Assembly: GCF_037975245.1 (NCBI RefSeq)
Contig: NC_092580.1
Span: 26,749,501 to 26,813,500 of the forward strand
Direction of reading: 5' to 3'
Length of the DNA: 64,000 nucleotides
DNA from: Apostichopus japonicus
Lineage: Eukaryota; Echinodermata; Holothuroidea; Aspidochirotida; Stichopodidae
This document shows, piece after piece, positions 1 through 13,800 of this stretch (the first letter of the stretch is position 1; each line of letters starts with the position of its first letter). Below the pieces are notes generated by a model. That model did no database searches and was not told where the DNA came from. It saw nothing but the letters and a program-made list of their open reading frames with translations. The position numbers were made by a program, and so were the translations under genes.

Positions 1-290
1 ACAAATGCTCGAGAAAGGCGGTTTCAGTTCCCTGTAAAAATCAAGTACTCACTGTGGAAGTGGTGATTAATCCAAATTTGCAAATGTTGTCAACTTGCTA
101 TTTACTGTTTGGTCTTTCATTAAATGTTCTGGAACTTGCTTGATGTGTTTGCATGTATATATTTGGTATTATGAGTAGTAGGTTTTATGTAAGGAATAAT
201 AATACTTAGTCATGAGACTGCAACTCACCAAATTACAGACGACTCATTGACAATTTCAGCAGATCTTCCGGAGTCTGAAAAATAAATAGG
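1..290. repeat. Direct repeat, copy 1 (window edge)
   Basis: This stretch matches 1723-2010 in the same orientation. Shared blocks include a GTTGTCAACTTGCTA run, a TATATTTGGTAT run and CAACTCACCAAATTGCA-type sequence. Similarity ends just after GTCCGG. No coding meaning is seen. Confidence 0.75.
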
Positions 291-529
291 TGTCCGGCAC
301 GAAAAAATTAATGATATAAACAATATAAGTGATGAAAATCAATAATGAAGATCCAGACTTTTTAGTAAATTAATGTCTAATGTAAGTTCCATGTAAGTTA
401 AATGAACCTCTATATCTCGCGGAGCCACGTGAAAAAGTGGTCATGAATTCCCTTTTTGCGAAATTTTAAAACAAAGGCCGGGTCATTCATTACTCAGAGG
501 GGTACACCTGAAGAACTATACGAAAATAT

Positions 530-1230
530 ATATATTGAGCAAAATTACTATATATCGCATAACTGTGTTGGGCAATACTACCATATACTTCATAATGTGT
601 ATCGGGCAATACTACCATATACTGCGTAACATAGTTTGGACAATATTAACAGATACTGCATAACGTATATATATTCGGCAATAATAATATAAACTGGAAC
701 ACGTGTACTGGGCAATATTACCATAAACTGCATAACATTTATTGGGCAATAATACATAATATATAGAGAGCAATATTATCATATACAGCTAAACAAATAT
801 TGGGCAATACAACTATATACTGGATAACAAGTATTTGGGCAATACTGCCATAATCTGGATAACACGTATTGATCATTGTGACCACACACTGCATAGCATG
901 TAAAAGATAACACCACCATGTATGCGATGACTTGTATTGTGCAAGACTACTTGCTGTATAACATGTATTAGGTCATAATAACATATAACTCATTATGTGT
1001 TATGGGTAATACAAACAAATACTTCACATAACATATATTTGGGCAATGCTACCATGTATTGCATAACACGTATTGAACAAAACACACTACAATACTACCA
1101 CACAGTGCACAATTGTATTGGACAATTCTACCATTTACTTCGTATATATGTACCGCATAACGTGTGTTTGGGCTATACTACCCTATAATGAGTAACACGT
1201 ATCGTATTGAGCAATATTACCATAGCTGCA
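530..1230. repeat. Degenerate minisatellite, unit about 35-45 bp
   Basis: Recurring units built on TTGGGCAATACTACCATATA followed by CTGCATAACGTGTA. About 15 diverged copies of varying length. Short open frames here come only from the repeat. Confidence 0.75.
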
Positions 1231-1722
1231 TATTTGTGTATGTTAGTTTCAGTTTCAGTTTATTTTCTCTATTTATCCTTCACAGGAGGTATAAGAGACG
1301 TAAATGCAACAATAAAAGAGGGATAATACAATTAGATAATACAGATGACAATTAGGTAATAAGAGAGAAACCTGACATGAATGTATACATGCTTACAAAG
1401 AGCAGTAGTGACATGGTGGCACCTTCACTACAGTATGCGGGAAGGTTTCAATTATCTTAGTATAAACTGTAGTGCAGTACGGTACATCCCACAACAGAGT
1501 ACCGTCTATGATGCGCCTAGCGTGCCATCCTGAAATCAACATATGTCGAATTAAATTGACATGTTTCGGTTTCTCGTGCTCTCATTGGACGACCATTGTC
1601 ACATGTTATTTATAAGACCTCTGATTGAAAGAAATCCATATATTTGAAAGAAATCGACATATGTCGGTTTTCGTGCTATGATTATATGTGTACATCATAT
1701 ATCAGAGCACTAAAAATTAACA

Positions 1723-2010
1723 TGTTCGAGAAACGCGGTTTCATTTCCCTGTACAGAGCAAATAATCACTGTGGATGTGGTGATTTATTCAAAGTTGCAA
1801 ATGTTGTCAACTTGCTACTTACTGTTAGGTCTTTCATGAAATGTTCTGTAACTTGCTAGATGTGTTGCAAGTATATATTTGGTATAATGAGTAGTATGTA
1901 TTATGGAGAAATAATAATACTTCGTCATTAAACTGCAACTCACCAAATTGCAATTCAGATGGCCCCTTCTTACAGATCTTCCGAAGTCCGAAAAATAAAT
2001 TGGGGTCCGG
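1723..2010. repeat. Direct repeat, copy 2
   Basis: Second copy of the sequence at 1-290, about 85-90% alike by eye. Similarity stops at about 2010, where the Harbinger-type remnant begins, so that element may have landed at this point. Confidence 0.75.
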
Positions 2011-2752
2011 ACAACGGATGAACAACGGCATAACAACGAACGAACTAACGAACACCAACGGATAGTAACAAGTTTACAACGGACAATTAACGGATAAAGA
2101 ACATACAAAACGTAGGAGTACCGGAGAAGTAGCGGACATACCGGACTAGCAACGGAGAAGAAACGGTCTAAAACCTTGGCCTCCGGAGTGCCTCAAAATC
2201 AGGGGGCATCCTCATGAAGTTGATGAAAGATTTTGGTCTTCCATTCGCAGCTCCTGCAGTAGTTGGTCATAAAGACTACACTGTCGTCTTCTCTGTGAAC
2301 CTAGCAAGGCCCTAGACCAGCATTTAAGCCGAGCACGTCTCTTCCTTCTCTTCTTGACTTATTCATTGGTCTTGATGTTGGCTTCAATGATAAGCATCTG
2401 TGCTTTTAAAGCTGACAGTGTGTTCTGAAGCTTGAATCTTTCTGAAGGGTCCATGATGTAGGTGTTGACGGTAGAGGTTATAGGAGCAGAATGGGCGTGG
2501 GAAGCTTGGAGTGGACAAGGTGGAGGTACGCTGCATCTCCGTTCTATGTCCGTCTGTTATACTTTCTTGGCCTGAGTTCTTCCGTTTCTTCCGTGTAACG
2601 TCCGTTACCTATCCGTTCATTGACAGTTCTATTCCTTTGCACTTCCGTTATTTCTACGTTAGCGTCCGTCGAATATACGGTATAGGTAGTGTACTTCTAC
2701 GTTTCATCCGTTCTTTGTCCGTTAATGATCCGGTGATACTCTTTTTTATCCG
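2008..2752 (-). mobile_element. PIF/Harbinger-like transposon remnant
   Basis: Inverted arms at 2079-2124 and 2691-2733 share an ATTAACGGA...AAACGTAG...AGTAC pattern, and AACGGA/TCCGTT motifs recur through both ends. Between them, the minus strand from ATG at 2454 encodes MDPSERFKLQNTLSALKAQM, then after a stop a basic run, SLYDQLLQELRMED, and after a frameshift SFINFMRMPPDFEALRR. This resembles the N-terminal part of animal Harbinger nucleases (ELRxED..SFxNFxRM). The DDE catalytic region is missing. Outer boundaries are uncertain. Confidence 0.6.
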
Positions 2753-3624
2753 AGAGAGACGAGGATGGAACCAGCTGACAATCAACAGTCATATGTAATA
2801 GAAAAACACAGATGACAGCAACATTTTCCTGTACGGGGTCCCAAACAGCAGCCCCAAAAAGACCCATTAAAATACATTTAAAATAAATCTTCGCGGCTAA
2901 CGGTCTTTATTGTTGTCGCGCTCAGTAAACTCGGCGGCAAGTAGAACAAATCTCACCGATGAGGTTTGTCAAAATAAAATACAACTGTCAGCAAACTGCT
3001 TATCCACGCGTTGAGTTATGTATATTGTATTAGTTTTGATGAGTTTTGTATTAGTTTCCTATTTTTAGCGTAAACACCGGTCGAGTAAACGTGTAGAATT
3101 CTTAGGAGCTCAATGGTAAAAAAAACTAGAGTTTATATACAATCCTTTGTTTAGAACCAAACTACACAACGTCTGGACTCAAGTATTATCAAACTACGAA
3201 TAGATTCAGATGTGCCTGTGTCAAAGCCATGATGACGTCACATTGAGTTTAGCAAAGTTATCCACGCTGATCCCTTTCCAAATTCCAGTTCGACACTTTC
3301 TTCATATATATATTCTATCGAGTGTTTCCAAGTGTGCCCAGAAGGCGCATTGATGATGCCTTACATTTAACAAAGGCTTTGAATTCATATATAGCTTTAA
3401 ACAATGACTTCGTATTAAGGAAAGCTGATCAAAGTGCATGTTAACAAAGGTGACGTATGGTACCTTAACGATGCCATATCATAACTGTGTACAGGGTTAT
3501 TTTATAAGCCATTTTATATCACCTACTAACGTCGACATATAGCACACAGCTTTGATTAACAATCCGTGTATTAGGCGGTAACTAAATAACAGACAGTATT
3601 TGGACCAGTCGGCTATTCCAAGTT
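2753..3624. other. Upstream flank of copy A
   Basis: No gene recognised. AT-rich sequence that should hold the copy A promoter and 5' UTR. TTTATAAG occurs near 3500, but I cannot assign a start site. Confidence 0.4.
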
Positions 3625-3830
3625 ATGACAATGAATGACCGCTCTGTTATAGCGATTTCAACAACCTTGACCTTTGTCATTGGGATCTCAGTGGGTGTAC
3701 TTATCGGCTGGTATTCGGGACCGGATAGAGTAGACGCGAAAATCGAATCAGCCAGAAGCGAAGCCGATCCAGATATATCTCAACAGCTAATGAACTTCAT
3801 CGATAACGTTCAAATTGATGAAAACCTTCG
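3625..3830 (+). CDS. Copy A exon 1: start, signal anchor
   Basis: Encodes 68 residues plus two bases. A hydrophobic run rich in Val/Ile/Gly (about residues 9-28) is followed by WYSGPDRV, then an acidic juxtamembrane stretch ending DENLR. This Gly-Trp-Tyr-Ser boundary is shared with copy B. Two nearby in-frame ATGs (3625, 3631) both have a purine at -3. The donor is GTAAGT at 3831. Confidence 0.9.
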
Positions 3831-4745
3831 GTAAGTATATGAAGAGCTGTGCACGTACTCTGTCAGAACATGGAGCTATTCGGTTATAGCTCCATGGTCA
3901 GAATAAAACCACAAATTCCATAAACTGATTGCTTTACTCCTTACGACAACAACTGTGATTTTCATAACACCAACCAAGTTTCTGACCCCTTTTGAGATCT
4001 GTGATGAGACCGTAACTAACTGTGGCTATGAATCCTTCTGGCCACCACCGCGCAATCCACTCCATTAATTAAAATTGTACATATTACCATAGAGTAAATG
4101 TCATAGCATATGTTTCCCTATAGAGGTTGCCATGTTTGAACAGTTACATAGCCTAAATGGGGTTACCTACCGCCTCTTGGATTGTAGGTGACTGTTACAT
4201 TTTTATTTAATTATAATTATGTTATTCAAGCTAACTTCATAAGATTGTGGCACTCTCAAAGGAAAAAACTACTTTAAAGTTCATCATTGTTTTGATCTAT
4301 ACTCGGTTTGTAGGTACTTGACCACAGATCCTCATGTAGCGGGACGACCACGGCAGTATGAGCTAGCTAGATGGGTTAGGGATAAGTTTTTAGAGTTTGG
4401 ATTTGATGATGCTGAGATTTCTACCTACAACGTCCTGCTCTCATACCCTTCTGAGAAAGTAGGAGAAGAGAGTGTGGTAGGTATATATTAGTTTAACACC
4501 TAAGCATTTATATACACTCAGTGTTGTAAATAGAGAGTGTGAAGGGGATGGACAAGGAGAGGAATTGGGGCAACGTTTATTACACATCATAATGGGTTCA
4601 CATTGGTCATTTTGCCGCATCCTTTTCTACGTCACATTACTTCCAAGCCCTTCCCTGGTGAAGATTTTTATTTGCCATTGTGGGCTGAATTAGATGAAGA
4701 TGCCACATACAAAAGACCCCTCAGAGTAGTTGTATGTTCTGAGTG

Positions 4746-4839
<94 letters not shown>

Positions 4840-7800
4840 ATAAATATATATATAGTCATCATGATCACTACAAATGAACACCGGTACCAGACATTCCCAG
4901 GTCTTCCCTGGACGTCGACCTCTTTACCACCACTAAAGCCCTGTCTCGATACCGGCCCTACAGTCCAAATAATAGCAATATACTCGACCTCTATCAGAGA
5001 CATTCATGCCTCTGACAATGAAATCACTCGGATGAAGGTAGTCCATTTTTGAACGGCGATGTATCTTCCTTTACAGGTGCAAAGGTTGGTTCCTGATGAC
5101 ATGGAGCCTGATGGTTACCGAGTAGACTTTCAGTCCCAAATCCATGAACCACCTCTAGATGCCACAGGGGAAGGGAAGCAGGTCATGCCTCCATTCAATG
5201 CATATTCAGCGACTGGTACCGTCGAGGTAAGGTCACGTACAATTTATCAGCTTAAATAGTTCAGAGGTGGTGTCATATACCCAGAGGCGTAAATTCACCA
5301 TTTCCAAGAGAGATGTTGATCATATTTTATGACCGAGTAGCACTAGGTCAGAAAGAGGAAATACACTTAACTTTCTTTGGAATGTAGATCTCAGGGCCTT
5401 TGTGGGGGTAAAGTGGGGCGAAGCTTAAAGAGCAATGCATACTCATGGCAATGTTTTATAAAACTGTAAATTTCATATAATACTTCAAAACACTTGTACT
5501 GTATGAGCAGTATTAATATTTTGTCTTCTACGAGGTAACAGTAAGGAACTGTTTATATTAGCAGAACGAATGTTTTGAACCTTGTTATGAGGAGACAGTA
5601 TATCGTGGTATTAACATTTGAACGGTTTTCCAAATGGACAGTATGGATTGCATTTGCGAGGATTTAAGTATAGGTGAATTTTCGTCTTTTATATAGACAC
5701 TTGAATAAATTGTTTTAAATTTTTGACAGGGTGAACTAGTTTACGCTAATTATGCGAGGATCGAAGACTTTTTCCATTTAGAGAGGGACCGCAGTATAAA
5801 TGTGACGGGCAAAATTGTACTTGCTCGTTATGGACGAATATTTCGTGGGACCAAGGTAAAAATATCTCAGTCACTTTATTAATATTAAGTTGCAAACCAA
5901 TCCAATTCAACAATAAATTTCCTTTCTTTTATGATACACCCAACTCAGCCTGATGGTTAAAATGGTTTGATTTTCGTCTGGTGATTGCACTTGTTTAGCT
6001 TTTAGTTAATGTCTTAATTTTAATCTAGTTGTGATATATTCAAAATATTGACACAGAGATATTTCATTTCAGGGTAAATTCGCTGCTCAGTTTGGAGCCA
6101 AAGGTCTCATATTGTACTCAGATCCGGCAGACTATGCTCTACCCAATGAACCAGTGTATCCTGATGGTTTATATTTACCACCTACGGGGGCTCAAAGGGG
6201 TAGTTGCATAGATGGATACGGTGACCCACTTACCCCGGGGTATCCTGCTATAGGTATGTATTTTAGTTCCGACCGAATTTAATGCTTGACATAAAGCACA
6301 CATTAATTAACATGTTGATAAAAGCATTACGAGCACAATCAATTGATTACTTTGTAATAATCAAATACTGTTTTTAATTGTTGTTTTTTATGTTGACTTT
6401 CACCTTAACTTTAGCAATATCGCTCTCAGCATGTAAACATTGGCTTAACCAGAGTATTTCAAAACAATTTAAGAAACATTGTTGTAAACATGTCAAAGGG
6501 GGATACGAAAGACATGACAAGGGATTTTGTAGGGTTACTAATTCACACTATACGTAGTAGTACTTCGTAGCCCTACTTTCGTTGATTGCAGTTGATTAAG
6601 ATGTCCAGGTCAGCCAAGATATATGGCAAATTAAATTTCAAAATTCTGGCAAAACGAAGAAGAATACGCGGATATTTTAACAACAACAACTTTTTTTTTT
6701 GCATGTCATTAACTCTAACATGCAAAAGTGTTCATCGAAAACAACATTAGGCGCGATGAGAATTTGATGCAGTCAAGTGGTCATTGTAATTCCGACCCTC
6801 ATCTCATTTGTCTTCTTCTTGCTTAGAGGCAAATAAGGCCTCAACAGAGCGTCTCCATTTATCTCGGTCGGCAGCTGCATTTCTGGCCTCATTCCAGGAT
6901 CGCCAACCAGCCCTCTCTCTCTCTTTATCTACTGTCCTACGCCATGTTGTTTTTGGTCGGCCTCTCTTTCTCCTGCCCTCTGGTGCCCAAGTCATATGAT
7001 GTTGCTGTCGTTGTTAGGGTTTTGTCGCAATATATGCCCAATGAATTTCCATCTTCTCTTCTTAATTTCGATGCTTAGTGGTCCCATTTTTACTCTCTTT
7101 AGCAGTTCCTTTGTGCTGACCCGTTCTTGCCATCTTATCCCTAGCACTTTCCTGAGGCATTTGTTATGGAAAATGTCGCTTTTCTTTCCCTAGTGCAATT
7201 CAATTCTGGTCGGATCATTTTGAGAATAAAGACACCCAGAAGTCAACAATTTCTTAAATTGGCACTGTTGGGCATCAGAATTGGATGTAGAATACACGTT
7301 CACGAGCGTTTAAAATGATTTCGATTCACGGCGATTAACTTTTCAAAACACCCGATTCATCAAAGTATGTCCATTGCAGGGGTGTTGGTTTTCAACTTTT
7401 AATTGAAACATCACATGATTAAACAGAATATTACAGATGCCTTAAAGAGATTGATTCAGGGGCCAATATTCACGGCGCAAAAAAAAAAGTAGGACCGTAA
7501 GAAAAAAAATGGCAAAAAATAATCTGGGAGGAATATTTTTCAATAATTTTCAATAATGATGACGGCCAGTAGGCTAAATGTGACAACTCTGGCAGGTCTT
7601 GTTTTCAAGCTCGGGAAGTGCCATTTCCTGCAATCTGGGAGGCATTTTTGCAAAATTTTCTCCAGTACGCTATGCGCCAATCATGGTGGCGCGTAGCGTA
7701 GTTTGACCTACCAAAGGCCCCCCCCCCCCCCGATAATTATGATAGATGGCCACACTCTGATCTGCCGTACCAATCCAAAATAGCTTCCGACGCCCCTGTG

Positions 7801-10800
7801 ATTTCCCTGTTAAATGTGGTTTAGATTATAGCAATACAACAGTGTTTTGATTTATACAAAGTAAAAAGGCTGTCCCATCGAGTTATATCAATATTTTGTT
7901 CTCATCTCTTAGATAGCGCTTTCAGGTATGATGAAGACAAAGTAGCCGGTTTACCTACAATCCCGATTCACCCGATACCTTCGATAGACGCAGAAGTTCT
8001 TCTCAAGTAAGAATTATTACAACACTTGAATGTAGCCTTAACCATTGTAATAAAATTCCATAAACCCAGGTCAGTGACCAGGCTAGGGCACGACCTACCC
8101 CCCCCCCCCCCTCCATCCGCCCTCTTTCCCCCAAACAGGCTAGCTTTCCTCCACGCAATCAATGAAGATGTTAGATGTTTATGTTTTCCCATGTCTTTTA
8201 GTTGTCATGTTTTGAGCTGTTGATGTGTATGTATCATGTTTTCTCTTTGCTGTGCGCACTATGTGATTGAGCTGATTTCGATATTTGGTGAAGGACTCTT
8301 TGTTAACTCGATTTGGTGACTTTAAGTAAGTTTTGTACAGTTTATTCTACGTTTAATTGAGACGTTTAATTGGTTTGTAATTCAAGATTGCTTTTTCTTT
8401 AGCCTTTGCCATACTCTATACAGTGGGAAGCAGTCTGAAAAAGCCTGACTAAAATTATTATTAAAGGTATTAAATACAGTGTTTGTGTCGTTTGCCAGAA
8501 AACTTTACTCCAATCAGTGCTAGATATACAGGAGGCAAAATGTCGGATATTATGTTCAGAATAATTGCGAGAGTAAACTGGAGCATTACCAGGAATAAAA
8601 CTTGACCTCAAAGTAGTGTGTAAAAAATAGGAAAATGATCACTGATATCAGTTGTAAAAACACCAGCTACATTCACATTGGAACCAGCATATATTAGTTA
8701 AGTTTGTAAGTTTATTGTCAATAAGATAAAAACTGTTGTGACTCTATTGGACTTGTTAATAGTTAATTGGCAGCCACATGCAGTGAGGTTACTAGGGAAA
8801 TATTTAGCGGATGGTTTACAAAGATCAATAAAAAAGTCACCCATTAAAAAACAATGATCTCCAGCAACATAAATATCATTTAAAATATCATGAAATTTGA
8901 TCAATGAAGCTAGTGACGTCACCATTTGGAGGGCGATACACAACACCCAACATGACTTTCTGTTTTAAGGTAGGGACATCAATTTCAGCAAAGATACCTT
9001 CGATATTGTCGTTTAAGGGATATATATCGTTACGGCTGTTGAATACTACTTCGTTTTTAATAAAGAGGCAGACCCCAACGCCCTTCTTTCTTTTTTTTAC
9101 GGTGATTTTCATCAGGACTGTAATAATTCAGGTGAATGAGTGAAGAGAAGTTATCCTTCAACCAAGTTTCAGTAACACCCATTGCAGTTAAGTTATGGTC
9201 TAAGAGGGAAAGGTAATCTTTAATAGCTTCAAAATGTTTGTCTAAACTTCGGCTGTTGACATTAATTAGCTTACAATTGCCCCCTTTAGCGAGATTATTA
9301 TATGAGTCAATATCGAAGTATCTTGACTCACCCGTACAAGTAGGACCAATTTCATTATTAGATTGAATTAAGAAAGAATTTGAGTAGTTATTAAAATTTT
9401 AATCTGAATCCGAAGGATTTATATCACTGTTTACACAACTGAATGGTAAATAACTCTGACAGCAACGATTACAGATAAAAGAATCCTGGTTTTATAGATC
9501 AACTGTTGAACAGGCAACTTGGTACCATCCTAAGCACTGACTACAATGTATGAGGTCATTGTTTTGTTGTAAGCCCCCTTTACACAAAACACACTTAATC
9601 ATTACAAAAAAAAGTACAAAAGAAAGGAAAGTAACTTAGAGGTACAAGCCTAAAAGGCAGAATAATTACCATTGTATATAATAGAAGGTTGATCCACACA
9701 AAGGGAGGAGGTTGAAAAGACATGAAGCTTAACTACAGTACTAGTTGTGTTGAACTGTGTTGGCCAATACGAGGAAGAATACTGGACGCCATTTTGAATC
9801 ACAAGTCCTTTAAGTCTTTGGAAGATCTTACTTTTCTGACGAACTCCTTTCCATCATCTTCAATGAGTGCAAATATTTCACCGTCCTTGGTCCATGCAGT
9901 TGTTACTTTAGAGTGGTCTGTTGCAGATTGCAGTAGTTTGTGATTTTCCATTTTGAGGTCCTCTTTGATAACAAACCCGGTTCATTTTAGCTTTCGTCGA
10001 TTCCTGGTGACTAGGTCCCTTGCTTGGTAGGATGTAATGGTAGGATGTAAATTTCACGATGATAGAGCGGTGCTTGCCGTTGACAGGGGTTTGTCCAATT
10101 CTGTGTGATTTGTCGAAGTCTTTTTCTCTATGTTGACTTTTAACTTTGTGTTGGCCAGTGATAGGACTAGATTTGTATCGTCCTCATCTGACTGACTGGG
10201 AAGTCCAAAGATAAGCAGGCAATTCCTCCTAGAGTATTGTTCTAGGGTTATTTTGGCGGTCCCTGCATGCTAGTGAAATCTCTTCCATAGATGATTTATT
10301 TGGAGAGACTCAGCTTCCCTTTTCTTGAGGTTTTGTTCGAGATCAAAGATTTTTGCCTCCGGTTTTATCATGACTGTTCTTCCAGATTCCACAACACCGG
10401 ATCTTGTGAATATATTCCAATATCCCGAAACAACAATAAATTAGATATATGGTGTTCCTTCAGGAGGTAGTGTTTAGACAATCACTAATTCCGCTATTAA
10501 CACAATATTAACTTTCCTCCAGATTATAATTATACAAAGTAAATAAAAAACGGATAAATAACATTATCTGAAGTACAATCATGCACACTATTTGTATAAT
10601 GGTGCTTGTTTTGAGAACTAAAATACTATACAGTTAAAAATTCTCGAGATTTTGAAAGTGGCATTTGTGACATTAGTGGACTCTCTCCCTCCCAGGCAAC
10701 CAATAAAATTTGTTTACTAGTATGTTCGTGGACGTGACCGCTTTGTTGTAGGCCTTTGATTACATTTTAACCTAAGTCAACGTCCTTATCACCACCATTA

Positions 10801-13800
10801 TAGTGAGCATCAAATGGGCAGGCTTCATAAAGTGCTTAAAAAACAAGTTTCGTTGCACATATTTAGTACCAAGGTTTGTTGGTTGGAAATTGTAGAGGGA
10901 TGTCCTGGGAACATTTTCCGCAATGTTCGATGATTGGAGAAGTGTTATTTTTTGAGTAAACAACAAATAATGACGTCACTCTTATATGGTGTACGATAAT
11001 TACAACAAAGCAGTTCCTTGTCACAGCAACATGACATGTTAAAAATTAAAAATTTGCCACCCTCAATACTGCTCCATACCTAGGCACATTTGACGTCGGT
11101 TTGTCAACTGTTGGCTGTAAATTTCGTAAGACTTTCAGCCATGGTTCTCTTGTTATGCAGTACGTTATGCAGACGAATTGTAAACACGTACAAACGTTAC
11201 ACACAGTCGGTGCATGTACATCACGCCGAGACGAGCAGTTTCTGTATCAGCTGACATATCACATGACACACAAGAAGGATTTTGTTTAGCTCTTTACTGA
11301 AAAACATCGCTGCGTCGGAGAAGTCCTAACAACGCAAAGCGGACTAAATGAGTCCGTTCTAAACTGCAATAACACTTCCCGAACCATCCAACATCGAAAA
11401 TTGTAATTAGCATATGAAAACACACCAGAATATGTGGTCAAACCTTGGTACTAAATATGTGCAACGACAGTGAACGATATCGAGCCTGCCCCGATGGACT
11501 ATTGAACATTGAACTATTTTACTACGTATTTGAATTGGAAATATCACACTTACCCCCATTAAAATGTGAAGTGGCCGATATCCCACGGTAAGCTTAATGT
11601 GTATATGATTGTACTTGATATAACATTACTTACCGTAGTATTTCTGTTATTTTGGTGAAATTGCTAAAGGTTACTAGCTGGCGATGAAGTGAATCAAACG
11701 GACTGGAAAGGTGACCTAGATTTGACCTACAAGTACGGACCTGGATTTGCAAGCCCTAACGAAGACAAGTAAGCCATAAATACGTGCCCAGTAAACAGAA
11801 AGAAAAATGTTAATATTGGTTGATACAGTTGTAACTTGCGTTTTAATTTCCCACAGTATTTCCACCATACATAATCTCAGTGCCCTGATTAACACCTCTC
11901 CACCTTCTCCTTCTCCCTCTCCTTCTCTTTATCTTCCCCCTTTCCCTTCTCTGTCTGCATCCATGGACGGCCAGACACCTTTTAGTACCCATTAAACAAT
12001 CCTATTAAATAATATTCAGCTTTCTTTTTTATGCTACTTTCAAAAGCTTGGTACGTATGCGGATTTATACCCATACGGAAATGGCTGACACTTGGAATGT
12101 TATTGGAACAATTAAAGGTAGCGTAGAACCAGGTAAGACATGATATGTTTGATTGATCCTCTTCACTTGATTTCGCATAAAACACAGTAAATTCCATTAT
12201 CCAATTTATCCACAGAGTTTCGAAAATTTCTCATTTATATAGCCCAAAATATTTGCATAAGGTCGAAATGTTATATATTTGCAACTGTATTCCTTCAGTA
12301 CTGGAATTTAGCAACGTTTCATAAAGGTCCAATCTTGGACCTATTAACGCTATTTCGTCAATAGTTCCATGGTCCAATTGACAAAAAGAGAGAAAGTTTC
12401 TACCTGATGTGTTATCGACTTTTCAGATCGTTACGTCATGCTGGGTAACCATAGAGATGCATGGGCTTTTGGCGCCATTGATCCATCCAGCGGTACTGCA
12501 GCCATGATGGAAGTTGCAAGAGCATTTGGTGAACTATTGAAAACAGGTTTGTAACGGCGACCTCACTCAGAATAAAGCTAGAATAGTCCACATATCCAAG
12601 AACGAATTCTAGCGCCAAAAAAATCCAGATTAATACACCAGTTTACCACAAACAACATTTTTTACATATTTTTAATCAGGATGGAGGCCAAGGCGAACTA
12701 TCATGTTTGGCAGCTGGGGAGCTGAGGAGTATGGTCTGATTGGTTCGAATGAATGGGTTGAGGTGAGTGCACAAGTTGACATATTGTCCGCAAACCATTA
12801 TAATTCCTAAATGATCTTCATTCTCAGCTATATGCCACTGTAAGCGTCAAAGTTGTCTTGTGCCTTTATCAAACAACATCAAAATCATAATGGAGTGGCT
12901 GAACGTTGTAGTTTTATGTTATTTTCTTACATCAACAAAAACTCCTGTAAAGTATGTTCGACTTGTTACCAACCTCAAATGACTTAATGAAACTATAGTA
13001 ATCACGATTAATTGTAGACTTTCTGTGAATATGAAGACATTATTTTATAAAACAATAAGCGTGTTGAATAGCATACTATAAGTAGACAGTGTTGAACAGC
13101 GCGCTTAATGCGCGATGAATCGTTCTGATTTACGGTCAGTTATACACGTATTGTGAAGAAAATGCTAGGGTTATAATAATTTACCTTCTCTTGACCTTTT
13201 CTTTTTTCATTTTGTGTTAGACATTGTTTGTTTTGACTTTTCTCCAGAAATTTCCTAACTGATGTAACATCAACGTTTGGGATTGAAATGGAGTCCAATC
13301 ATTTATTATGTTTTTCAGGACTGAATGAATTCAATTAAACTCAGTAATTGGAATTATCAACGTGTTTTACTTCTTTATTTTTTATCGCGATTCATTTTAG
13401 GAATTCTCCAAAAATCTTGATCATCGTGCAGTCGCTTATTTAAACGTCGATGTAGCAGTGAGTGGTGAGTCTTTGAGTCCTGGACCTCCCCCCACAGGCT
13501 CCGGTAAATCATTCGTCGGCAGTCGGGGCAAATGGTTCAGATTGGGCTTTCTCTCTTTATTCAGTCTGGTAAGATAGACCACTTTGCCGGGATTACACCC
13601 CTCCCCTCCGTTTCAACGGCCATAAAATCAAGAGTATATTTCTTCTATAGTTCGGGCCTCGAACCAGATGTTTACATAGAAGTCGGCCTCAACCCCGGGG
13701 CCATACTCCTCTTTATAAAATATTTCATTCATGCATAAGCGTTCAGTCTCCTACCCATCAGTCGGTGGAAATTTTGCATCTGGCCACAGCGTCCCCTCAC

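Noticed and set aside
11101-11289. A 62-codon open frame with Cys/His residues
   Set aside because: Spacing fits no zinc-finger family that I know, and it lies inside a probable fold-back element.
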